A stretch of DNA of 58,961 nucleotides from UBA5448 sp045536965 (GCA_045536965.1 JAZSON010000002.1:1-58961), one strand, 5' to 3'. Counted from the stretch's first letter, positions 16,907 to 25,728 are shown. Program-made: numbers and translations. The notes: a model not told the origin generated them from the sequence alone.

Positions 16907-16937
16907 CGGCTTTTGTCGACGGGTAGCAGGGTGTTTT

Positions 16938-17864
16938 ATGTTATCTGTATATCTTAGCTCGTTTTTGTTGATCTTGAACTGTGTGTTTTTCGGGATCGGC
17001 AATGCTTTTACTTCGGATATTCTGGACCGACTTCCGCTTTTTACATTTTTGTCCTTGCGGTTCGGTTTGGCATTTTTGATATTTGTAATTCTTTTTCACC
17101 ATCGTTTGATGGCAAGTCTATCTTCATTGAAGCGCGGTGTGTGGCAGCTTTTGTCTATCTGTGTGTTTACCGCCGTGGCTTACATTGCTGCCAACCTTTC
17201 ACTTTCGTTGGCAAAGCCGTCGGTTGCGGGATTTATGATCTCGGTGTCGGTGATTTTTGCTCCTTTTTTGACGGCATTGTTTTATAAAACGAGGGTGGGG
17301 GTTCGTATTTATCCCATCATTCTTCTGACCTTGGCAGGACTGTTTTTATTGTGCGATGGGTTTTATTTGCAGGTTGCTTTTGGATGGGGAGAGATTTTTG
17401 GTCTTTTGTGTTCGGCGTTTTTTGCGGCACAGTTGGTTTCTACGGGGAAATATCTTATACAATACCGCTGGGATCCGATATTGCTTGCGACGGTGCAGGC
17501 GGGTTTTTTGACGGTGATTTGTCTTCCGTGCGCCATTTTGTGTGAGCCGTCTTTCCCGTGGCGGGAATATGGTTTTAAGGAATGGTTTGGTTTGGGATAC
17601 ATTGTGATTTTTTGCACGGTGTTGTTGTATATTTTTCAAAATTATGCGCTGGCCAGAGTTTCGCCCGTCTTTGCTTCTGTTGCCATGAGCACCGAGATGA
17701 TTTTTACCATGATTGCCGCTTATTTTATTTGCGGGGATTCCCTATCTGTTTCTGCTATGATCGGCGGTGTTTTGATTTTTATTTCGGTTGTTTTGGCTTC
17801 TTTGTTTACCGAAAATGTCACGGCTGATCCGACACGGAGCGGGCAGATTGAAAAAATGGAGTGA
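16938..17864 (+). CDS. DMT-superfamily (EamA) transporter
   Basis: A 308-residue integral membrane protein with about ten hydrophobic helices in two EamA halves (repeat-like GFMISVSVIFAPFL and SPVFASVAMSTEMIFT). The family exports amino acids, metabolites or drugs. It lies 31 bases after the kinase gene in the same direction, so it may export the NRPS product (inference). The start at ATG 16938 has only a weak ribosome site (CAGGG). Confidence 0.8.
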   Translation: MLSVYLSSFLLILNCVFFGIGNAFTSDILDRLPLFTFLSLRFGLAFLIFVILFHHRLMASLSSLKRGVWQLLSICVFTAVAYIAANLSLSLAKPSVAGFMISVSVIFAPFLTALFYKTRVGVRIYPIILLTLAGLFLLCDGFYLQVAFGWGEIFGLLCSAFFAAQLVSTGKYLIQYRWDPILLATVQAGFLTVICLPCAILCEPSFPWREYGFKEWFGLGYIVIFCTVLLYIFQNYALARVSPVFASVAMSTEMIFTMIAAYFICGDSLSVSAMIGGVLIFISVVLASLFTENVTADPTRSGQIEKME

Positions 17865-17868
17865 ATGC

Positions 17869-18555
17869 ATGAAAAAAACGTGTTGTTTATTACTTGTCTG
17901 TTTTTTGCTGTTGTTGGTTTCTTGTAATCGGGTATCGTCGGGTGAGCAAAACGGTGTTTTGCCCGACAATCCGACCTTTGATCCGCTCCGTCCCAACGGT
18001 TCTGTCGATCAGAACAAAGAAGAGGGAGCGGGGGATGTGCAAAAACCCATCGACGAGGAGCAAACGGAGTTACCTGATGATTCGTCAACATCTGAAGAGG
18101 ACGATGCGTTCGAGGAAAGCGAGATCGATGTTTATCTTTTGCAAAATGAGCGGGGGGAAGAGGTTCTCTCGCTGTATTTTTATGAGGGCACTTATACTTT
18201 GAAGGTGAACACGACGCATACGGGTAGCTACACGAGCAATGGTAATTGCGTTACCCTGGATATTTTCGACGTGCAAAACACTTGGACGGTGCAAGATGAC
18301 GGCAGTATGACCCTCGGGCATAACGGCGAGTGGTCGGAATTGGTGATCGGCACTTTCAGCGGTGAGTCTGCCTACGGTCAATATACTTTGACTCTCCATG
18401 ATGATGGTACGTTTGTGTTGGAGCAGGATGAAAATTCAAGAGGAAATTACTTGATCGTGGATGGTTATACCATTTTGAAGCGGGATCGGTACGGGGAAGA
18501 AAATCTTTATTTGATAACCGATCGTGAAAGCGGTATGTTTTATTATACCGAGTAA
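17869..18555 (+). CDS. lipoprotein of unknown function
   Basis: A 228-residue protein with a clear lipoprotein signal: MKKT, a leucine-rich core and the lipobox LLVSC (Cys near residue 19). After an acidic, probably disordered linker (residues about 40-85, rich in Glu, Asp, Ser) comes a beta-rich domain with two similar stretches (LYFYEGTYTLKVNTTHTGSY and QYTLTLHDDGTFVLEQDENS), suggesting a duplicated small beta-sheet unit. I do not recognise the family with certainty. ATG at 17869 starts four bases after the transporter stop, so it belongs to the same transcript. Confidence 0.7.
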   Translation: MKKTCCLLLVCFLLLLVSCNRVSSGEQNGVLPDNPTFDPLRPNGSVDQNKEEGAGDVQKPIDEEQTELPDDSSTSEEDDAFEESEIDVYLLQNERGEEVLSLYFYEGTYTLKVNTTHTGSYTSNGNCVTLDIFDVQNTWTVQDDGSMTLGHNGEWSELVIGTFSGESAYGQYTLTLHDDGTFVLEQDENSRGNYLIVDGYTILKRDRYGEENLYLITDRESGMFYYTE

Positions 18556-18567
18556 AAGGAGAAGGGC

Positions 18568-18900
18568 ATGGAAAGAAAGGTTGAACGGATTGAAGGCTTG
18601 AAGGGCGGAGAGGGTCATGTGCTTTTGGAACGCCTGATCGGAGAGGATGTACTCGATCAAAAGTGCAAAATGTTTGCCAATGTTGTAGTGGAAAGCGGTT
18701 GTTCGCTGGGGTATCATCCGCACGATGGAGAGAGTGAAACCTATTATATTATCAGCGGGAGCGGTATTTATCAGGATAATGATAAGGAATATCCCGTCTG
18801 CGCCGGGGATGTTTTGGTTTGCCGCTCGGGAAATGGTCATGGCATTCGCAATCCGCACGCAGAAGCGCTGCGCTTTGTAGCTCTGATCATCAAAGGTTAA
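18568..18900 (+). CDS. cupin-domain protein
   Basis: A 110-residue single-domain cupin. The two conserved cupin motifs are visible: GYHPHDGESETYYIISGSG (metal-binding His, His, Glu) and GDVLVCRSGNGHGIRNP (second His). Small cupins of this type bind sugars, sugar acids or act as isomerases and sensors; the ligand is not evident. AAAAGGAG precedes ATG 12 bases after the lipoprotein stop, so it may be the last gene of the NRPS operon. No strong terminator follows. Confidence 0.85.
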   Translation: MERKVERIEGLKGGEGHVLLERLIGEDVLDQKCKMFANVVVESGCSLGYHPHDGESETYYIISGSGIYQDNDKEYPVCAGDVLVCRSGNGHGIRNPHAEALRFVALIIKG

Positions 18901-19057
18901 GTGTTATAAATATTTGAGGGCATAAAAACTTTGTGTTTTTGTTTTATGACAGCAAAATATTGCAGGAAAATTGCCCGATTGATGCGCAAGGATTGACATT
19001 CAAAAACGAAAGAAATACAATGAAAATAAATAAAAAAACATGAAAGGATAAGGAAAA

Positions 19058-20290
19058 ATGAAAAAGTATGTATTTGCAGGCGCCTCGGGAAGAGCGCTCA
19101 ATATGTATGCAATCCCCCTCGTCAAAGAATTGGCTGATGTTGCGCAAGTTTGCGGCGTTTATGATATCAACGTTGGCAGATCTCGCGTTTTTGTGGAAAA
19201 ATGCGGTGTGGATATGCCCGTTTTTGAGGATTTTGACAAGATGATCGAGGAGGTAAAGCCCGATTGTGTCATTGTTACCACGGTTGACGCTTATCACAGC
19301 GATTATATCATCCGTTCTCTTGAACTCGGATGCGATGTAATCACTGAAAAGCCCATGACCATCGACGAGAATCGTTGCAATGCCATTCTGGAAGCCAAAA
19401 AGAAATACGGCAAGGAAGTCATCGTGACCTTCAACTATCGTTTTGCTCCCTTTAAGACCAAAATCCGCGAGTTGATCAAGGATGGTGCTATCGGCGAGAT
19501 TTACAGTGTTCATTTCGAGTGGATGCTTGACAGAGTCATGGCTTTGAGCGGACATGGCGCCAGCTATTTCAGACGTTGGAACGCCCGTATGGCCAAGAGT
19601 GGCGGTCTCCTTGTTCACAAGTCTACCCACCATTTTGATCTTGTTAACTGGTGGATCGGACAAAAGCCCGCAAAGGTATCTGCTTTTGGTAAACTCAACC
19701 TTTACGGCGGAAAAAATAAAAAGTTTGAAAATACTACCCGTTGCAGCGAATGTGCGCATGCCCGTGAGTGCGAATTCTACTATAAGTTGACTGCCCGTGA
19801 AGTGGAATTTTATAAGAACAATGAGCAGTACGACGGCTATATGAAGGATAATTGCGTATATGCCGATGATATTGATATTTATGATACCATGGCTGTTAAC
19901 GTTGAGTATGATGGCGGCGCGGTTATGACCTATTCTCTCAATGCAACGGCTGCATACGAAGGCTTTAAGTTGGTTATCAACGGTTCTAAAGGCAGACTTG
20001 AAGCCACCGAATTCGAAACGGGCTTCCAATCCAAGGCGCCCGAAGACGTCATCAAGATCTTTGATCTGAACAACAACGTTTGTGAATATCGCATCGCACG
20101 CAGCGGCGGCGGACACGGCGGCGGAGATGAAAGATTGCGCGATATGATCTTCCGCGGCAATGTTCCCGATCCGCTCGGTCATAAAGCGGGTACAATGGAC
20201 GGCGCTTATTCCATCATCGTGGGTGTGGCGGCAAACAAGTCCATCAAGGAAGGGAAAATCATCTCGGTAGAGGATTTGCTCAACCAATAA
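19058..20290 (+). CDS. Gfo/Idh/MocA-family oxidoreductase
   Basis: A 410-residue NAD(P)-dependent sugar or cyclitol dehydrogenase. The Rossmann motif at the N-terminus is the variant GASGRALN, the conserved ITEKPM supplies the catalytic-site lysine near residue 104, and HHFDLVNWW carries the conserved His/Asp pair. Unusual for the family is an insertion with CSECAHAREC (near residue 230) plus a later Cys (DNCVYADD), which could bind a metal. It stands alone, with its own terminator downstream. Confidence 0.85.
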   Translation: MKKYVFAGASGRALNMYAIPLVKELADVAQVCGVYDINVGRSRVFVEKCGVDMPVFEDFDKMIEEVKPDCVIVTTVDAYHSDYIIRSLELGCDVITEKPMTIDENRCNAILEAKKKYGKEVIVTFNYRFAPFKTKIRELIKDGAIGEIYSVHFEWMLDRVMALSGHGASYFRRWNARMAKSGGLLVHKSTHHFDLVNWWIGQKPAKVSAFGKLNLYGGKNKKFENTTRCSECAHARECEFYYKLTAREVEFYKNNEQYDGYMKDNCVYADDIDIYDTMAVNVEYDGGAVMTYSLNATAAYEGFKLVINGSKGRLEATEFETGFQSKAPEDVIKIFDLNNNVCEYRIARSGGGHGGGDERLRDMIFRGNVPDPLGHKAGTMDGAYSIIVGVAANKSIKEGKIISVEDLLNQ

Positions 20291-20307
20291 CATAAGCGCT
20301 CTGTATG

Positions 20308-20354
20308 AAATATACCCCTCATAAAGCAAACGCTTTATGAGGGGTATATTTTTT
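20308..20354 (+). terminator. terminator of the Gfo/Idh/MocA gene
   Basis: A perfect stem AAATATACCCCTCATAAAGC with its complement around AAAC, followed by TTTTTTG. It is symmetric enough to serve the convergent gene as well. Confidence 0.9.
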
Positions 20355-20369
20355 GTTACAAAATGCAGT

Positions 20370-21218
20370 TTATTGCGGGATTTCAAGATCGCCGTTTTTT
20401 TGGATCCAATCGCGGAGCCAAAGATCGTTGATCATGCCCGGCGCCATGACGGCGTTGGTGACAAAGATCATGCCCGCAATCGTACCGTCAAGAAGCCATT
20501 TTTTGCCGCGTTCACATTGGAATTCCATTTGATCGGTGGTGAGAGGAATGCTGCGGGGATAGTCATAGAGGTAGCAGCCTAAATAGATTTTTTTGTTTGG
20601 GAAGGTCTTTTTGGCGGTTTCTATGGCATCGTCAAGCTTAATAAGATCGAGTGAGTTCCAGGTATAAATAGCAACGCTGTCGATGTCACGATAGATTTCA
20701 CTGTCGTCTTGGCGGGCGGTGTAGGGATACCAGGTGATCATAAGCTCCATGGGACGGGAACATGTATCCATTTTTTTGCGGATACCCGATACAAATTCTT
20801 TGGCCATTTGGGTTTGTTGATCCTCGGGGTATTTGTGAACCTGTCCGAGGGGATCGTCCATATAACAGCCGCAAAGGTTTGGATATTTTTCGTGTCTTGC
20901 TACGACATAGTCTTCTTCGCGGCCGTCGCGGTAGCCTGCGCTTCCCGTGGAAGACCATAAAACGCGCTTGAGGGGGGTGAAAGAATACAGATATTTATCG
21001 GCATATTCGGTGAAGGGGGAGGGCATACCGTCACAACAGACCATGATCATGTTCGGGATACCAAGGAAAAACGCGGCTTCTGCGGGTGTCATGGAAGAGC
21101 CGGTGGAGGGGAAGCGGTTGGGGTTGTCGGGGGTGCGATGGCGTAGCCATCCACCGACATGGGTGTCATTTTCATGGGGAGGGACACCGAACATCCATAA
21201 AGAATCTCTCAATTTCAT
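20370..21218 (-). CDS. uncharacterised protein, probably TIM-barrel glycosidase-like
   Basis: A 282-residue soluble protein that I cannot place in a named family. Repeating strand-like segments end in acidic residues (LCGCYMDDPLG, ELMITWYPYT, IYLGCYLYDYP), as in beta/alpha-barrel hydrolases, and the mix resembles the protein at 5122-6210 in style but not in alignable sequence. No signal peptide. Start at 21218 is preceded by AAAGG eight bases upstream. It follows the small membrane protein gene at 21241 by 22 bases and is probably co-transcribed with it. Confidence 0.5.
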   Translation of the reverse strand: MKLRDSLWMFGVPPHENDTHVGGWLRHRTPDNPNRFPSTGSSMTPAEAAFFLGIPNMIMVCCDGMPSPFTEYADKYLYSFTPLKRVLWSSTGSAGYRDGREEDYVVARHEKYPNLCGCYMDDPLGQVHKYPEDQQTQMAKEFVSGIRKKMDTCSRPMELMITWYPYTARQDDSEIYRDIDSVAIYTWNSLDLIKLDDAIETAKKTFPNKKIYLGCYLYDYPRSIPLTTDQMEFQCERGKKWLLDGTIAGMIFVTNAVMAPGMINDLWLRDWIQKNGDLEIPQ

Positions 21219-21240
21219 AGCTTATACCTTTTTGTGAATT

Positions 21241-21666
21241 TTATTTTTCGTTGTGGTGCTCGTTTTTGGTGTGGTGGCGGCCAAAAGAAATGGTGGCTGC
21301 AAGGAAAAAGATAAGCGCAAAGAGCAGAGGGAAGAAAAAGGCGAAAATATTGACACCCGATTCACCTGTGGACTGCAAAAGAATGAAGAATGCGGCGCTG
21401 ATGATCAAATGCAGAATACAGGGAAGAACGAAGTTTTTGGAAAATCTGCCCGCGAGATAGCCAAAGACAGCCGTGATGCCTATGCAAATGAAAAAGAAGT
21501 AGATCGAAACGGCACTTCCGCCGCCGTCATCCTCGCCCGTGCTTTGAATAGTAGCTGCTTGCATGAGGAGAACGCCGTACCAAATGGCGAAAAAAAGCAG
21601 ATCGCCGAGAGCGACCAATGCCGTAACCGTTTCACTTTGCGAAATCGATTGCTTTTTTCTCATCAT
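21241..21666 (-). CDS. small membrane protein of unknown function
   Basis: A 141-residue protein with four likely membrane helices (about residues 15-38, 54-72, 81-98, 104-128) and a histidine-rich tail (GRHHTKNEHHNEK). A loop rich in Asp and Gly (TGEDDGGGS) separates helices one and two. No family recognised. Two adjacent ATGs (21666 and 21663) are possible; GGAAG lies upstream. A clear promoter lies about 60 bases upstream. Confidence 0.6.
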   Translation of the reverse strand: MMRKKQSISQSETVTALVALGDLLFFAIWYGVLLMQAATIQSTGEDDGGGSAVSIYFFFICIGITAVFGYLAGRFSKNFVLPCILHLIISAAFFILLQSTGESGVNIFAFFFPLLFALIFFLAATISFGRHHTKNEHHNEK

Positions 21667-21724
21667 ATTTCATCTTCCTTTATCTGATTGTAAACTTTGT
21701 TTATTCAATAAATTATACACTTGA

Positions 21725-21753
21725 ATTATACTCCAATTTTGTGACAATGTCAA
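21725..21753 (-). promoter_or_regulatory. promoter of the 21241-21666/20370-21218 pair
   Basis: On the minus strand TTGACA (21748-21753), 17-base spacer, TATAAT (21725-21730). Confidence 0.75.
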
Positions 21754-21883
21754 GTAGATGGGGATAAAACACGAAATTTCTTCGGGAATGGCGGTTGCTT
21801 TTTACCCATTACCGCGCCGCGTTTGTTTTTGTGTTCTTTATTATAAAGGATAGCGTCGCCGCTGTCAAATGAAAATATTGCAA

Positions 21884-21914
21884 AGAAAAAAGGGCTGTAA
21901 AACAGCCCTTTTTC
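21884..21914 (-). terminator. terminator of spo0A
   Basis: A GGGCTGTTTTACAGCCC hairpin followed on the minus strand by a T run, seven bases after the spo0A stop codon. Confidence 0.85.
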
Positions 21915-21919
21915 ATATA

Positions 21920-22687
21920 TTATACGATCATGCCCCTCATTTTAAGGCGAAGATTGTCGGCGATCATGGCAATGAATTCCGAGTTGGTGGGTTTTCCCTT
22001 GTTGTGTTGTACCGTGTATCCGAAGAAAGAATTGAGAATGTCGACATCACCGCGATCCCAGGCAACTTCTATGGCGTGACGAATGGCGCGTTCGACACGG
22101 GAAGAGGTGGTATTGTATTCCCGCGCGACGGTGGGGTAAAGTGTTTTTGTCACTTCGTTGATGACGCGGTTGTTGCGGACCACCATGATGATGGCACTAC
22201 GTAAATATTGGTAACCTTTTATATGAGCGGGGATGCCGACCTGATGAATAATTTTGGTTACCTGCGCTTCGAGGTCATACGGCGCACCGCTCTCTTGGTT
22301 TTGCTTTTGTGTGATCGTTTGTTTGATTTTAAGCGCAAGGTTTTCATAGTCAAAGGGCTTGAGCATACAGTTGGCAGCACCTGCGCGGAATGCTTCTTCG
22401 ATTAATTCTTTGTTGTTGATGCCTGTGACCAAAATGAATTTCGGTGTTTCATTTCCGAGCACTCTGCGAACTTCTTTTATGAGAGAGGGGCAATCGAGGC
22501 CCGGGAACCACAGATCAAGCAACACGGTGTCCGGACGATGCTTGCAGATTTCAGAAAGCGCTTCATGTCCGTCTCCCGATTCACCCGTTACGCGGAATCC
22601 GCGTTTTGTCAGTTCTTCTCTCGCGATCTTTCGAAATTCATTCCCCGTATCTACCAAATAAACCTTGATTTTGTCTTCAGTGTACAT
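21920..22687 (-). CDS. spo0A: stage 0 sporulation protein A, master regulator of sporulation
   Basis: A 255-residue response regulator. The receiver domain (about 6-125) shows the phospho-acceptor aspartate in VLLDLWFPGLD and the conserved lysine in MLKPF. The C-terminal DNA-binding domain (about 145-255) has the Spo0A-specific HQVGIPAHIKGYQYLR and the recognition-helix region SRVERAIRHAIEVAW. Phosphorylated Spo0A activates early sporulation genes. Start is supported by AAAGGAG. In most spore formers spoIVB lies directly upstream; here spoIVB is about 1.8 kb away with other genes between. Confidence 0.97.
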   Translation of the reverse strand: MYTEDKIKVYLVDTGNEFRKIAREELTKRGFRVTGESGDGHEALSEICKHRPDTVLLDLWFPGLDCPSLIKEVRRVLGNETPKFILVTGINNKELIEEAFRAGAANCMLKPFDYENLALKIKQTITQKQNQESGAPYDLEAQVTKIIHQVGIPAHIKGYQYLRSAIIMVVRNNRVINEVTKTLYPTVAREYNTTSSRVERAIRHAIEVAWDRGDVDILNSFFGYTVQHNKGKPTNSEFIAMIADNLRLKMRGMIV

Positions 22688-22901
22688 TGCAACATTCTCC
22701 TTTTCGTTTTTCTTGTGGGCAAAATTCTAATTTCCTACCCCGTTGGTGATATATTACCATAAATTACCAATTTGTGCAATAGGTTTTGGAAAAATAATTC
22801 CATTTTTTTCCAATTTTATCACATGGGTTGTATATTTGAGAGTGGCTATATACTATAGAGTGGATATTTGTCGAGAAAAGCGGGTTTGCTTTTTATATTC
22901 A

Positions 22902-22930
22902 TTGACACGCATAAAAGGATTTGTTATAAT
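22902..22930 (+). promoter_or_regulatory. promoter of the class II aldolase gene
   Basis: TTGACA (22902-22907), 17-base spacer, TATAAT (22925-22930), 29 bases before the start codon. Confidence 0.8.
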
Positions 22931-22959
22931 GACTTTACCATTTTCCGAGGAGTGTTATT

Positions 22960-23829
22960 ATGCTGGTTACAATGAAAGAAATGCTTTCGGATGCGAGAAA
23001 AAATCAGTATGCAATTCCTGCATTTGACGTAAGCAATTATGAAATGATGCGAGCAGTGCTTGAGGCTTGTGAGGAAGAAAGATCTCCTGCGCTTTTGATG
23101 GCGCTTGGTGTAGATTTAACCGGAAAGGGAATGTCGCTTCTTCCGTCTATGGTTTTTGCGGCATCGGAGCATTTCCGTGTTCCCGTTTGTTTTCATTTGG
23201 ATCACGCGACAGACTTTACGCTGATTGAACGTGCGATTGATGCGGGATTCAGTTCGGTGATGTACGACGGTTCGGTGCTACCTTTTGAAGAAAATGCTAA
23301 AAATACTGCGAGAGTTACCGCCTACGCCCATGCAAGAGGGATTACCGTGGAGGCGGAGCTGGGGCATGTTGGCAATGCAAGTGTGGGCAGTATCAGTGAA
23401 ACGGGTACCGATGCCGATCCCGGAGAGACCTTGACGGTGCCTGCGGAAGTTGCAAAATTTATCGAAATGACCGATGTGGATGCGCTGGCTGTGGCGATTG
23501 GTACATCCCACGGCGTGTATAAAAAAACACCTGAACTGCGTATTGACAGATTGGATGAAATCACCGCTGTTTGCCAAAGACCTCTTGTTTTGCACGGCGG
23601 CAGCGGTACACCCGATGATCAGATGCAAAACGCCATTCGTCACGGTATCACAAAAATCAACATCTATTCCGACGTGGTTGCGGCTCTCAATAAAGGATTG
23701 AAAGACAAACTGAATGCTATGGAGAATCCTGCCACTTGGCCGTTTATCATATTTGAAGAAGCGCGCGCCTTGATGAAAGCGGTTGTGAAAGATAAAATCA
23801 GAAAATTCGGCAGCGCGGGTCGAGCCTGA
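22960..23829 (+). CDS. class II fructose-bisphosphate aldolase family protein (FbaA/GatY/KbaY/IolJ type)
   Basis: A 289-residue zinc-dependent aldolase. Zinc ligands and active-site residues are visible in HLDHATD (near residue 85), VEAELGHVG (near 135), GTSHGVYKK (near 187) and LHGGSGTPD (near 214). The family splits ketose bisphosphates into dihydroxyacetone phosphate and an aldehyde; sequence by eye does not separate fructose, tagatose or deoxygluconate substrates. The ribosome site is GAGGAG. It is monocistronic, with promoter and terminator close by, and lies between spo0A and spoIVB. Confidence 0.9.
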   Translation: MLVTMKEMLSDARKNQYAIPAFDVSNYEMMRAVLEACEEERSPALLMALGVDLTGKGMSLLPSMVFAASEHFRVPVCFHLDHATDFTLIERAIDAGFSSVMYDGSVLPFEENAKNTARVTAYAHARGITVEAELGHVGNASVGSISETGTDADPGETLTVPAEVAKFIEMTDVDALAVAIGTSHGVYKKTPELRIDRLDEITAVCQRPLVLHGGSGTPDDQMQNAIRHGITKINIYSDVVAALNKGLKDKLNAMENPATWPFIIFEEARALMKAVVKDKIRKFGSAGRA

Positions 23830-23880
23830 AAAAGAAACAGGAAGCTATTCGTTTCTTGCGGCGCTTTATATGAATGAAGC

Positions 23881-23914
23881 AAAGCCCTCCGATATCGGAG
23901 GGCTTTGGTTTTTG
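23881..23914 (+). terminator. terminator of the aldolase gene
   Basis: AAAGCCCTCCGATATCGGAGGGCTTT stem followed by a T-rich run. Confidence 0.85.
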
Positions 23915-23921
23915 TGAAAAT

Positions 23922-24436
23922 ATGAGGCGCATTTTAATGCATGCGAAAATCCAGCGCGCGGGGGAGCAGTGTTTTGGTCTTGAGAAAATGAAGCGGCAGG
24001 ACTATTGTTTGGAACGCCTTTGGATGGAAATCCCGCTTACATACAAAGCCGCCTGCTATTTTCAATTTTATCCTCAAATGGGAGGAGAGGGTGTTCTTGC
24101 CACGGGCGGCGAGCTTTTGGAATATAAGGCGCTTCCTTTTTGTGAACAGGTTTTTTGACGGTGAAAAAATCCGAGTGGCTTCCTTATTACGGTCAGGAGC
24201 ATCCCGTTTGCTTGATGGAAGAAGATGAAAGGATTAAGGTGAGCGTGTGGCGTCAAAAGGGGAAAATACTCGCTGTGATTGCATCTACGGATCGTGCAAC
24301 GGATTTGATATGCAAGGTTTCTTTTCCTCATCCGCATCTACGGGATGCGATGACAAACAAAACGCTTTCCGAGGATGGTACGGTTTCTCTCTGCTTGCGC
24401 GGTTTTGATTTCCATTTCATTATCGCGAAAGAATAA
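23922..24436 (+). pseudogene. decayed gene, C-terminal part of a probable glycoside-hydrolase-like protein
   Basis: Two overlapping frames read as one protein end. The first (to a stop at 24156-24158) includes MEIPLTYKAACYFQFYPQMG and GGEGVLATGGELLEYKAL. The second (from about 24155 to 24436) continues with EWLPYYGQEHPVCL, IKVSVWRQKGKILAVIAS and a short beta-strand-rich end. The switch happens at a run of six T (24151-24156), where one added T would join the frames. No N-terminal part exists because the aldolase terminator stands immediately upstream. The pattern (catalytic barrel end followed by a small beta-sandwich) suggests a glycosidase; the exact family is not recognised. Confidence 0.5.
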
Positions 24437-24448
24437 AGTGTATGTGTA

Positions 24449-24480
24449 AGGCCTCTCGTGTATCGAGAGGCCTTTGTTTA
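24449..24480. terminator. bidirectional terminator between the remnant and spoIVB
   Basis: AAGGCCTCTCG-TGTAT-CGAGAGGCCTT hairpin with T run on the plus strand, located between convergent genes; it touches the spoIVB stop codon. Confidence 0.8.
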
Positions 24481-25728
24481 GGATGCTTTTTTCCATGATT
24501 GCGCTTGGGTGTCTTGTGATGCATCCAACATATTTTCGATCATGATCCCGTATCCTCGCGTAGGATCATTGATAAGGACATGCGTGATCGCCCCAACGAT
24601 TTTGCCGTTTTGGATAATGGGTGAACCGCTCATGCCCTGCACAATACCTCCCGTGGCTTTTAAGAGTTCGGGATCGGTGATGTGCACGATGAAGTTCTTG
24701 GTGGTTGCATCACGGTCAATGATTTTTTCGATTTTGGCATTATACGCGCGTACGCCGTCTGCATCCAGCGTGGTGTAAATTTGAACATCCCCTGTTTTGA
24801 GTTCATCCCTTGAACCGATGGGCAGACCTTCCCGCTGAATCTCCGAGGGAAGGGTATTCAAAGTGCCGAATACGCCTCTTTCGGTGTTTTTGAATAAGCT
24901 TCCGATTTGAGCACCATCGAAACTGCCTTTCAGTTCCCCGGGGGTTCCTGCACTGCCGCGCACGATGTCGAGGATACGCACCGAGATGACGTTTCCGCGA
25001 AGAAGAGGCATAATGACACCCGTATCAGCATCGCAGATACCATGTCCCAATCCGCCAAAGGTGAGGGTATCGGGTTTAATAAAGGTGACTGTACCAATAC
25101 CCGCTGTGCTGTCGCGGATCCACATGCCGCACTTGTATCTGTTTTCCACACTGCACAGTGCCGGTTTGAGGGTGCATTTGAGTGAATGGCCGTTGCGTTC
25201 GATACCAAGTTCCATCAATCGACCTTCGCTTTTTTCCAGTTCTTTGGAAATTTCTTCTACCTTGTTGATGCTCTTGCCGTTGATGGTTAAAATGATGTCG
25301 CCCTTTTCAATGCCCGCTTCTCCTGCCGGAGAGCGGCTGCGGTTGTTTTCTTGGATCTGCGACAGACCAACTACAACAACGCCCTTGGTGTGTAGTTTGA
25401 CACCGAAGGGCATACCGCCGGGAATCAATGTGTTTTCGCCGTAAACATTGACTTGTACCGTTTTTAGAGGCAGGACACCGAATAGTTTTAGGGTAGCATC
25501 GGTTTGATAACGGCTGACTGTATTGCCGCTGCTGTTGAAGGCTTCTACGGCATCGGTGTCAACCGACCTTATTTCAATGGAATATAAACCCCGCTTCACG
25601 CTAGTTTCCCCGCGAAAGAGGGCGATTTCATTTGGCAGCATTTTGTCTGCCAGACCGTATAACACTAAAAAAGCAATCAGCAGACATACAAGCGATGCCA
25701 ACACCCGCTTTCCTTTGATATTTCCCAT
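24478..25728 (-). CDS. spoIVB: SpoIVB serine peptidase (sigma-K checkpoint)
   Basis: A 416-residue protein with an N-terminal membrane helix (about 10-28), a PDZ domain (about 110-195; PAGEAGIEKGDIILTINGKS) and the SpoIVB S55 peptidase domain (about 200-405). The catalytic serine lies in VQGMSGSPIIQNGKIVGAIT, and FGGLGHGICD contains the likely catalytic histidine. In Bacillus it is secreted from the forespore and signals activation of pro-sigma-K in the mother cell. GGGAGA precedes ATG. It would normally be followed by spo0A; see the separate note. Confidence 0.95.
   Translation of the reverse strand: MGNIKGKRVLASLVCLLIAFLVLYGLADKMLPNEIALFRGETSVKRGLYSIEIRSVDTDAVEAFNSSGNTVSRYQTDATLKLFGVLPLKTVQVNVYGENTLIPGGMPFGVKLHTKGVVVVGLSQIQENNRSRSPAGEAGIEKGDIILTINGKSINKVEEISKELEKSEGRLMELGIERNGHSLKCTLKPALCSVENRYKCGMWIRDSTAGIGTVTFIKPDTLTFGGLGHGICDADTGVIMPLLRGNVISVRILDIVRGSAGTPGELKGSFDGAQIGSLFKNTERGVFGTLNTLPSEIQREGLPIGSRDELKTGDVQIYTTLDADGVRAYNAKIEKIIDRDATTKNFIVHITDPELLKATGGIVQGMSGSPIIQNGKIVGAITHVLINDPTRGYGIMIENMLDASQDTQAQSWKKAS

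Noticed and set aside
22867..22876. 0A box (TTGTCGAGAA) upstream of the aldolase gene
   Set aside because: One mismatch to the core and only a single copy; not enough to claim Spo0A control.
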